Assembly (NCBI GenBank): GCA_035292605.1
Contig: DATDPT010000040.1
Location: forward strand, 1 to 14,713
DNA length: 14,713 nucleotides
DNA from: JALYNX01 sp035292605
GTDB lineage: Bacteria; Actinomycetota; Acidimicrobiia; Spongiisociales; ZC4RG35
Direction of reading: 5' to 3'
Under the pieces are notes generated by a model, which did no database searches, was not told the origin of the DNA, and saw only the letters and a program-made list of their open reading frames with translations. The first letter of the stretch is position 1, and the number at the start of each line of letters is the position of its first letter. The position numbers were made by a program, and so were the translations under genes. Of the stretch, positions 8,579 through 13,088 are shown piece after piece.

Positions 8579-8722
8579 TCAGGCAGCAGAGGGGAGATCG
8601 GCGCCTCGAGTCTCCACCAGTTCGGCCTCGATGCCAAGACCCCGCAGATAGAGGACCGGGTCCGAGTAGGGGTCGAATTCGTGGTTCGACCCGTTTGGGT
8701 CTTCGTTGGTCGACTTTCTCAT
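8579..8722 (-). CDS. Small acidic ORF (47 aa) leading the adnAB operon, unknown function
   Basis: The product is 47 residues, beginning MRKSTNEDPNG and continuing with YSDPVLYLRGLGIEAELVE. It is acidic, with no membrane segment, signal or cysteine. I recognise no family. The case for it is its position. The ATG at 8722 lies exactly 7 nt after the TAGCGT -10 box of a damage-type promoter, so it is the first codon a leaderless transcript would offer. The ORF stops 16 nt before the proposed adnA GTG, and its third codon positions are mostly G/C. The frame is open upstream to an ATG at 8779, but that part contains the promoter. It could be a short protein, a leader peptide controlling adnA translation, or the true N-terminus of AdnA separated by a frameshift or sequencing error. 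Confidence 0.45.
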   Translation of the reverse strand: MRKSTNEDPNGSNHEFDPYSDPVLYLRGLGIEAELVETRGADLPSAA

Positions 8723-8729
8723 GAACACA

Positions 8730-8752
8730 ACGCTACGGGCGGCCTGTGACAG
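8730..8752 (-). promoter_or_regulatory. DNA-damage-type promoter (RecA-NDp/PafBC-like) of the adnAB operon
   Basis: On the minus strand CTGTCACAG (8752-8744) is followed by 8 nt and TAGCGT (8735-8730), then 7 nt and ATG (8722). In mycobacteria the RecA-independent damage promoter is tTGTCRgtg, N8, TAnnnT. The TGTCA core, the spacing and the -10 all fit; the last three bases (cag) differ from the consensus. There is no conventional -35. The box is also a dyad, CTGT-N-ACAG. An identical arrangement precedes the nuclease gene at 10877. Control by PafBC is inferred; no pafB/pafC gene is in the window. Confidence 0.65.
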
Positions 8753-8778
8753 ATAATCGAATCGGGCGAAGTTCGGCA

Positions 8779-8784
8779 TAGGAT
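8779..8784 (+). promoter_or_regulatory. Possible -10 box (TAGGAT) of the glutamate dehydrogenase gene
   Basis: TAGGAT lies 9 nt before the ATG at 8794 and predicts a leader of about 3 nt. The AGGA inside it could alternatively act as a Shine-Dalgarno with a ~10-nt spacer. No good -35 is visible. The two readings cannot be separated by eye. Confidence 0.3.
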
Positions 8785-8793
8785 GAGCGGCGT

Positions 8794-10086
8794 ATGGCCA
8801 ACGCCGTCACACCGGTGCACAAGCCGATCGGCCACGAATTCGACTCTCCCATGTACCACGAGGCCGCCGGCCAATTCGACCGGGTGGCCCGTCTCATGGG
8901 TCTCGACGACAATGTGGCAGACCGGCTCCGGGTCCCCCAGAAGGCCACTGTCGTCAGCTTCCCCTTCCGCCACGACAACTACTCCGAAGTCGAGACACTG
9001 TTTGGCTATCGGGTGCAGCATCTGACCACTATGGGGCCGACCAAGGGCGGGATCCGGTTCGCGCCGGATGTCGACCTCGGTGAGATCGCCGCTCTTGCCA
9101 TGCTGATGACGTGGAAGTGCTCGATCGTGGGGCTGCCCTTCGGTGGGGCCAAGGGCGGGGTGCGTCTCAACCCATTGCAGGTCTCACGGGCCGAGCTGCA
9201 ACGGGTGACCCGACGGTTCACGATGGAGATCATCAATGTGATCGGCCCGGATACCGACATCCCCGCCCCCGATCTCGGGACCAACGAGCAGGTGATGGCG
9301 TGGATGATGGACACCTACTCCCAGCATGTGGGTCACTCCGTGCCGGCCGTAGTCACCGGCAAGCCTCCCGCCCTCGGTGGGAGTATTGCCCGCAGGGAGG
9401 CCACCGGTCGGGGCATCATGTTCCTGCTGCCACAGGCGGCGGCGATTCGGGACCTCGACCCCAAGGACGCCACGGTCGCCATCCATGGGTTTGGCAATGT
9501 GGGTAGATACGCGGCGATCGCCGGTCACCAAATGGGCGCCAGAGTCGTGGCGGTGTCCGACATCTCAGGAGGCGTCTACAACCCCGATGGGCTCGACATC
9601 GAGGCGCTGGCGAAATGGGTCGACGAGAGCCGCTTTCTCGAGGGATACCCCGACGCCGACCACATCGATGGCGATGTTGTCTTCTCCCTGCCGGTCGATG
9701 TGCTGGTGCCCGCCGCGGTCCAGAACGTGATCCGCGCCGACAACGCCGACAGCATTCAGGCCAAGATCATCCTCGAGGGCGCCAACGGCCCGACCACCAT
9801 CGAGGCGGATGACCTGCTCCGTGCCCGCGAGGTGCTGATGGTCCCCGACATCCTCGCCAATGCCGGTGGTGTCACCGTTTCCTACTTCGAATGGGTGCAG
9901 GACGTGCAGAAGTACTTCTGGACGGAGAACGAAGTTGTGGCCCGTCTCCGGGAGATCATGACCCGGGCTTTCAGCGATGTGCACAACATCGCCCAGAGTG
10001 AGAACGTGGACCTACGGACCGCCGCCCTGATCAAGGGGATTCGCAAGGTGGCAGACGCCAAACTGGTTCGAGGTATCTTCCCTTAA
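8794..10086 (+). CDS. gdhA: NAD(P)-dependent glutamate dehydrogenase (Glu/Leu/Phe/Val family)
   Basis: This enzyme interconverts glutamate with 2-oxoglutarate and ammonia in the cytoplasm, linking nitrogen and carbon metabolism. The product is 430 residues, the size of the hexameric RocG/GudB class rather than the ~1600-residue large GDH of many actinobacteria. The N-terminal catalytic domain has TKGGIRFAPDV (~83-93), the catalytic-lysine motif GLPFGGAKGGV (Lys ~120) and PAPDLGTNEQ (~158-166). The NAD-binding Rossmann motif is HGFGNVG (~231-237), and the end reads KLVRGIFP. The ATG at 8794 opens the family-like sequence; an ATG at 8783 is in another frame. The gene is divergent from the adnAB operon, with 71 bp between the two starts, and converges on the nuclease gene, sharing TTAA at the stops. 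Cofactor choice is not resolved here. Confidence 0.93.
   Translation: MANAVTPVHKPIGHEFDSPMYHEAAGQFDRVARLMGLDDNVADRLRVPQKATVVSFPFRHDNYSEVETLFGYRVQHLTTMGPTKGGIRFAPDVDLGEIAALAMLMTWKCSIVGLPFGGAKGGVRLNPLQVSRAELQRVTRRFTMEIINVIGPDTDIPAPDLGTNEQVMAWMMDTYSQHVGHSVPAVVTGKPPALGGSIARREATGRGIMFLLPQAAAIRDLDPKDATVAIHGFGNVGRYAAIAGHQMGARVVAVSDISGGVYNPDGLDIEALAKWVDESRFLEGYPDADHIDGDVVFSLPVDVLVPAAVQNVIRADNADSIQAKIILEGANGPTTIEADDLLRAREVLMVPDILANAGGVTVSYFEWVQDVQKYFWTENEVVARLREIMTRAFSDVHNIAQSENVDLRTAALIKGIRKVADAKLVRGIFP
10083..10086. other. TTAA shared by two convergent stop codons
   Basis: The palindrome TTAA gives TAA on the plus strand (10084-10086) for gdhA and TAA on the minus strand (10085-10083) for the nuclease gene. 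No intergenic space or hairpin terminator lies between the genes, so each transcript must read into the other gene. Confidence 0.9.
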
Positions 10087-10877
10087 TCGCGGCGGGGGTC
10101 GGGGACGAACGCCGGGCAGATGCCCTTGAACGAGCACCAGTCGCACAACCTGCCCGGTCTGGTCGGAAACCGCCCCGAAGTCATTGCCCTCTCGATCGCA
10201 TTCCACAAGGCACGCAGCTGACCGTCCATGGCGTCGAGTTGGCGGTCGTCGATGACGAGGCGGTATTCGGTCGGCCCGTTCAGATAGAGCAGCCTGATCT
10301 CCTTCGGCGTCTCCCCGGTTCGGCGTCTGATGAGCAGGGCGTAGATCTTGAGAGCGAAGAAAGCAGGGAGGGCGTATCGCTCCGGGGGGGCGGACCCCGT
10401 CTTGTAGTCGGTGATGACCAGACGGCCGTCCTCGTCACGATCCATCCTGTCGAGGATGCCGCGGATCACGATCCCGTCCAGATCCTCAAGCATGTCGAGC
10501 TCACGGTCGACCGGGTCGAAACTGGTTGGGTCCTCGATGCCGAAATAGTTGGCGAGGAGCTCCATCGATTCCAGACCCCAGGTCCGCTCGGCTTCTGTGT
10601 CCTCGAAGAGGCTCTCGAACTCCTCGTCTCCTCTCAGCTCGGTCCACGCCTCGCGGAACAGGTTGTAGAGGAGATCGGGCGAGCGATCCACGGCCGGATG
10701 ATCGAAGAGGCGCTGCAGTGCGAGATGGGCCGTCGTCCCCCTGGCCTGATAGACCGATGTCGGCTCGGGGAGGCGATCGACCGCACGAAACTTGAACAGC
10801 TGGGGGCACGTCTTGAAGTCACCGGCCCGGCTCGGGGAGAGCGTCGTCAGTTGTCGATCGGGTGCTTCGACGGTCAT
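10083..10877 (-). CDS. Standalone RecB-family PD-(D/E)XK nuclease with four-Cys Fe-S motif
   Basis: This is a 264-residue single-domain nuclease similar in layout to actinobacterial RecB-like proteins (the Rv2119 type) and to the C-terminal domains of AdnA and AdnB. It opens with LSPSRAGDFKTCPQLFKFR (Cys 24). The active site shows His 51 (GTTAH), Asp 143 (GILDRMD) and Asp 157/Lys 159 (ITDYKTG). Cys 245, 248 and 254 (CDWCSFKGIC) complete a 1+3 cysteine Fe-S staple. The usual QxxxY Gln is not obvious; the matching stretch reads FFALKIYAL. No helicase domain is present. The ATG at 10877 lies 7 nt after a TACACT -10 in a damage-type promoter, so the mRNA should be leaderless. A role in DNA repair is inferred from family and promoter. 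The exact substrate is unknown. Confidence 0.88.
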   Translation of the reverse strand: MTVEAPDRQLTTLSPSRAGDFKTCPQLFKFRAVDRLPEPTSVYQARGTTAHLALQRLFDHPAVDRSPDLLYNLFREAWTELRGDEEFESLFEDTEAERTWGLESMELLANYFGIEDPTSFDPVDRELDMLEDLDGIVIRGILDRMDRDEDGRLVITDYKTGSAPPERYALPAFFALKIYALLIRRRTGETPKEIRLLYLNGPTEYRLVIDDRQLDAMDGQLRALWNAIERAMTSGRFPTRPGRLCDWCSFKGICPAFVPDPRRD

Positions 10878-10884
10878 TGAGGCG

Positions 10885-10907
10885 AGTGTAAGGACACCCT
10901 GTGACAG
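10885..10907 (-). promoter_or_regulatory. DNA-damage-type promoter (RecA-NDp/PafBC-like) of the RecB-family nuclease gene
   Basis: On the minus strand CTGTCACAG (10907-10899) is followed by 8 nt and TACACT (10890-10885), then 7 nt and ATG (10877). The spacing is the same, base for base, as at the adnAB operon, and the shared block is 10 nt long (CTGTCACAGG). The flanking bases differ, so it is not simply a duplicated stretch. It lacks a normal -35, as expected for this promoter class. Confidence 0.65.
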
Positions 10908-10937
10908 GAACGGGGAGCCTGTCCGGGCACCGCGAAA

Positions 10938-10979
10938 TCAAGCGATAGGACGCGAAAAGAAACCCGTCGTCTCGCTTGA
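10938..10979. repeat. Inverted repeat overlapping the -35 of the intergenic promoter
   Basis: TCAAGCGA (10938-10945) and TCGCTTGA (10972-10979) form a perfect 8-bp dyad around a 26-nt centre. The centre itself has a GACG/CGTC pairing (10949-10952 and 10965-10968). The right arm contains the TTGA of the TTGACG -35 box, so the dyad is placed like an operator. A structural or terminator role is the alternative; no T-run follows. Confidence 0.4.
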
Positions 10980-11004
10980 CGCTCCTGGAGGTAATACCTA
11001 CTTT
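10976..11004 (+). promoter_or_regulatory. Sigma-70-type promoter reading into the gene-free region (unit A)
   Basis: TTGACG (10976-10981), a 17-nt spacer and TACTTT (10999-11004) form a near-consensus housekeeping promoter, with a predicted start near 11011. No ORF with coding character follows, which favours a non-coding transcript. A TAATAC at 10992-10997 is badly spaced from TTGACG. Confidence 0.5.
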
Positions 11005-11107
11005 CCCGACTACCGAAACGGGGGGAACCTCGGGTCGGGGAAGGAGAGACTTCGGTCTTTCCGGATCGCCACCAGGCCGGGGGCCCGCTTTCCTGGCAGG
11101 GTGGCAT

Positions 11108-11160
11108 CGAGAGCCCCGAGAGGGCTGAGGCTTCGGCCAAAGCTCCCTCGGGGTTTCTCG
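11108..11160 (+). repeat. 53-bp hairpin repeat, copy R1
   Basis: It folds as one long imperfect hairpin: CGAGA with TCTCG outside, CCCCGA with TCGGGG, GGG with CCC, and a GGC-TTCG-GCC tip. Copy R2 at 11572-11625 matches it at all but about three or four positions. There is no T-run after it, so it is not a classical intrinsic terminator. It could still end unit A or be a dispersed palindromic element. Confidence 0.75.
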
Positions 11161-11302
11161 CGTCCCTAGGCCGAGCCTTGCCGGCTTGGAGGACAGCGGC
11201 GGTGGAAACAACGCCCCCCATCTCGAGGCCCACTTCGGGGGATGGGTCTGGGACCCCGCGAAAAGTGGATTAGAGATCGCGAAAATCAATCCGGCCCTGG
11301 GT

Positions 11303-11331
11303 TTGCGGTGGGCAGGGCCGTGGTCTACTTT
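11303..11331 (+). promoter_or_regulatory. Second promoter-like sequence (unit B)
   Basis: TTGCGG (11303-11308), a 17-nt spacer and TACTTT (11326-11331) repeat the geometry and the exact -10 of the promoter at 10976. TTTCCCGA follows, as CCCGA does in unit A. The -35 is poorer, and a hairpin arm (GGTCT at 11322-11326 with AGACC at 11350-11354) overlaps it. Confidence 0.35.
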
Positions 11332-11571
11332 TCCCGAACGCCACAGGGGAGACCCTGAGGTGGTCGGGAGACCGAACGGGGATCTCTAGGGATCGTCGGG
11401 CGGCCCACCGACCGGCGGGTCTTCGGATCCGCCCCTCCCTGGAAACGGGGAGAGCGGTCACCGGATCGCAGCGATCTTCGGATCGAGGCTTTCCAGTGAA
11501 CGCCCGTCGAAGACTTCGGTCATCGACGACTTCCGAGCGGAGTTGGGTCCCCGGCCTGACACCGATCGGAG

Positions 11572-11625
11572 CGAGAGCCCCGAGAGGGTTGAGGCTTCGG
11601 CCAAGGCTCCCTCGGGGCCTTCTCG
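11572..11625 (+). repeat. 53-bp hairpin repeat, copy R2
   Basis: This is the second copy of the R1 element, 464 bp downstream in the same orientation. The first 17 bases (CGAGAGCCCCGAGAGGG) are identical, and so are the TTCG-tipped centre and the CTCCCTCGGGG arm. Differences are c/t, a/g and one change plus an indel near the end. Most differences fall outside or at the edge of paired positions. Confidence 0.75.
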
Positions 11626-11630
11626 TGTCT

Positions 11631-11761
11631 CTCCCCCCAGCGAGCGTAAGCGAGCATTTCTCCCCCCAGTGAACGGAGTGAGCGTTGGGGGGAGAGCCGG
11701 CGAAGCCGGGAGGGGGGCGCCGAAGGCGAAGGGGGAGTACCGCCGTAGGCGGGGAGGGGGG
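11631..11761 (+). repeat. G-run / mini-hairpin array
   Basis: Two C-run units (CTCCCCCCAG at 11631 and again at 11660) carry related tails of the form YGARCG..GAGC. The second pairs perfectly with a G-run: TCTCCCCCCA (11659-11668) with TGGGGGGAGA (11686-11695). Three tiny hairpins with 3-nt loops then follow at 21-22 nt steps: CCGGC-gaa-GCCGG (11697-11709), CGCC-gaa-GGCG (11718-11728) and CCGCC-gta-GGCGG (11740-11752). Each is separated by runs of 3-6 G. It is purine-rich on the plus strand, with G-quadruplex potential. It lies between the structured region and the PH-domain gene, so it may act as terminator, insulator or a REP-like element. Confidence 0.7.
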
Positions 11762-11798
11762 CACCTCAGCCGCGTGGCCCCGTTCAACCCCTGATCTG

Positions 11799-11804
11799 TA
11801 GCCT
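11799..11804 (+). promoter_or_regulatory. -10 box (TAGCCT) of the PH-domain operon, leaderless
   Basis: TAGCCT is followed by 7 nt and the ATG at 11812, the same -10 to start distance as at the adnAB and nuclease promoters. It has no CTGTCACAG box and no clear -35. It would start transcription one base before the ATG. Confidence 0.45.
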
Positions 11805-11811
11805 CCACGGA

Positions 11812-12456
11812 ATGGCCTACCCTCAGGAACTGCTGTCTCCGGGGGAGTCGGTCGTTTTCGAGGCCGGGTCGCACTGGTTGGGGCTTTGGAAGGAGGCGCT
11901 CGGCACCGTCGCCTACCTTCTGCTGTTCATCCTTCTGGTGCCTGACGGGGTCAACGGGTGGGCCTTCACGATCATCACCTTCCTCTGGCTGTGGATCGCA
12001 GTCGGCGGATACACTCGATGGCGTGCCAGCGAGCATGTGATCACGACCGAACGCCTCATCGACCGTGCCGGTCTGGTGCGCAAGATCGAGTACGAGATTC
12101 CACTGGAAGTCATCAACGACGTCACCTTCCGTCAGAATCTGATCGAGCGGGCAATCGGTGTCGCTGATCTCGTCATCGAGTTCGCCGGCTTCAGGGGCCA
12201 AAGCAGGCTGTCCGACATCCCCGAGCCCGAGAAGATGAAGTCGCTCATTGATGAGGCCCGGAGAAACCGAACCAATTCGATGTCGGCGGCGAGGCCCAAC
12301 CCCACTCCAAGTCCCGCATTCGCCCCCGCTCCGGTCACCGTCACCTCCTCGGGCAAGTCGTCGGCGGAGCAACTGGAGATCCTGGGCCGGCTCTTCGATC
12401 AGGGAAAGCTGACCCAGAGTGAGTACGACACCGAGAAGCGAAAGCTGCTCGGCTGA
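11812..12456 (+). CDS. Membrane PH-domain (YdbS/DUF304-like) protein with C-terminal SHOCT domain, copy 1
   Basis: The product is 214 residues. After a short N-terminus (MAYPQELLSPGE) come two hydrophobic segments (~30-46 and ~49-67), then a bacterial PH-like domain (~70-140). That domain has the signature HVITTERLIDRAGLVRK and the core EIPLEVINDVTFRQ. A Pro/Ala-rich linker (~150-178) follows, then a SHOCT domain (~183-214, LGRLFDQGKLTQSEYDTEKRKLL). It should sit in the cytoplasmic membrane with the PH domain inside. The biochemical role of these proteins is not known, and none is assigned. The next gene is a clear paralog with the same architecture, 17 nt downstream. Transcription probably starts at the ATG itself (TAGCCT, 7 nt, ATG). 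Confidence 0.88.
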   Translation: MAYPQELLSPGESVVFEAGSHWLGLWKEALGTVAYLLLFILLVPDGVNGWAFTIITFLWLWIAVGGYTRWRASEHVITTERLIDRAGLVRKIEYEIPLEVINDVTFRQNLIERAIGVADLVIEFAGFRGQSRLSDIPEPEKMKSLIDEARRNRTNSMSAARPNPTPSPAFAPAPVTVTSSGKSSAEQLEILGRLFDQGKLTQSEYDTEKRKLLG

Positions 12457-12473
12457 AGAATGGAAGGAAACAG

Positions 12474-13088
12474 ATGGGTTATCCGCAAAAGCTGCTGAGT
12501 GCCGGGGAGGAGATCGAGATCGAGTTCCGACCGCACTGGTCTCAGATCCTGAAGGAGGGCCTGCTCACCGTGATGGTCGCGGCGCTCATCATCCTCGTCG
12601 CCACTTTGAGTTTCGACGCCAAGACATGGGTCATCGCCGCCCTGATCGTGCTCTGGTTCGTGGTCGTGGTTGCCGAGTTCATTCGCTGGTGGACCACCCA
12701 GCACGTGATAACCAACGAGCGGCTCATCTATCGGACCGGGCTGATCTCCAAGAAGGGGACCGAGATCCCGCTCGAAGTCATCAATGACGTCACCTTCAAG
12801 CAATCGATGATCGAGCGAATCTTCGGATCTGGCGACCTCATGATCGAATCTGCCGGCACCCATGGGCAGTCTGCGTACACCAACATTCCGCACCCGGAAC
12901 GGGTTCAGAAGATGATCTACGAGGCGCGTGAGACTCGGATGGCAGAGATGCGGTCTGGCGGCGCCCCATCGGCGTCCCACGCCGGCTCGGTGACGGAGTT
13001 GGAGACTCTTTCCCGGCTCCATGACGAAGGGAAGTTGACCACCGAGGAGTTCGAGGCCCAGAAGAGAAAGTTGCTGGGTGAAGGCTGA
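12474..13088 (+). CDS. Membrane PH-domain (YdbS/DUF304-like) protein with C-terminal SHOCT domain, copy 2
   Basis: The product is 204 residues and a paralog of the preceding gene. The start MGYPQKLLSAGEE, two membrane segments (~30-46 and ~51-69), HVITNERLIYRTGLISKK and EIPLEVINDVTFKQ align with copy 1. The linker is shorter, and the SHOCT domain (~172-204) reads LSRLHDEGKLTTEEFEAQKRKLL. Unlike the leaderless first gene it has a strong Shine-Dalgarno, GGAAGGA, 5 nt before the ATG, as expected for an internal cistron. The stop forms TGATG with the acyl-CoA synthetase start, so the two are probably coupled. Tandem duplication followed by divergence is the simplest history. A heteromeric membrane complex with copy 1 is possible but unproven. 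Confidence 0.88.
   Translation: MGYPQKLLSAGEEIEIEFRPHWSQILKEGLLTVMVAALIILVATLSFDAKTWVIAALIVLWFVVVVAEFIRWWTTQHVITNERLIYRTGLISKKGTEIPLEVINDVTFKQSMIERIFGSGDLMIESAGTHGQSAYTNIPHPERVQKMIYEARETRMAEMRSGGAPSASHAGSVTELETLSRLHDEGKLTTEEFEAQKRKLLGEG

Larger units (their letters stand above)
10976..11625 (+). ncRNA. Candidate structured non-coding RNA region, two related units (A and B)
   Basis: No credible coding frame runs here on either strand. Unit A (~10976-11160) and unit B (~11303-11625) share a layout: promoter-like TTG(A/C)(C/G)G-N17-TACTTT, a following (T)CCCGA, internal hairpins and a closing ~53-bp hairpin repeat. CTTCGG occurs seven times on the plus strand, at least six of them closing clear stems. 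Examples are GGAGAGAC/GTCTTTCC at 11043-11062, GGCGGGTC/GATCCGCC at 11414-11433, CGATC/GATCG at 11472-11485, and CGTCGA-a-GAC/GTC-a-TCGACG at 11505-11528. Other stems are GGATT..GAT/ATCAATCC (11267-11292) and GGCCCTG/CAGGGCC (11293-11319). C(UUCG)G loops are stable only in the plus-strand RNA, which suggests the direction. I match it to no known RNA; RNase P and tmRNA hallmarks are absent. Some stems overlap the proposed -10 boxes, so one longer RNA from further upstream is also possible. Confidence 0.4.

Noticed and set aside
8743..8752. LexA (SOS) box of E. coli type at the CTGT...ACAG dyad
   Set aside because: The E. coli box needs 8 bases between half-sites and here there is one. The spacing to TANNNT fits the RecA-independent damage motif better.
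11108..11160. Intrinsic terminator
   Set aside because: The hairpin is strong, but no T-run follows on either strand.
10819..11289. 156-codon minus-strand ORF covering the nuclease promoter and unit A
   Set aside because: It runs through the promoter and hairpins, is Pro/Arg/Ser-rich and has no domain.
10976..11625. RNase P RNA, tmRNA or rRNA fragment
   Set aside because: The hallmark conserved stretches I would expect for these RNAs are not present on either strand.
11631..11761. CRISPR-like array
   Set aside because: The 21-22 nt steps hold different short palindromes and G-runs, without identical repeats or unique spacers, and no cas genes are nearby.
11458..12372. 304-codon minus-strand ORF over the repeat region and PH gene 1
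   Set aside because: Part is antisense to a clear PH-domain gene, and the rest reads through hairpin repeats as low-complexity Gly/Arg/Pro sequence.
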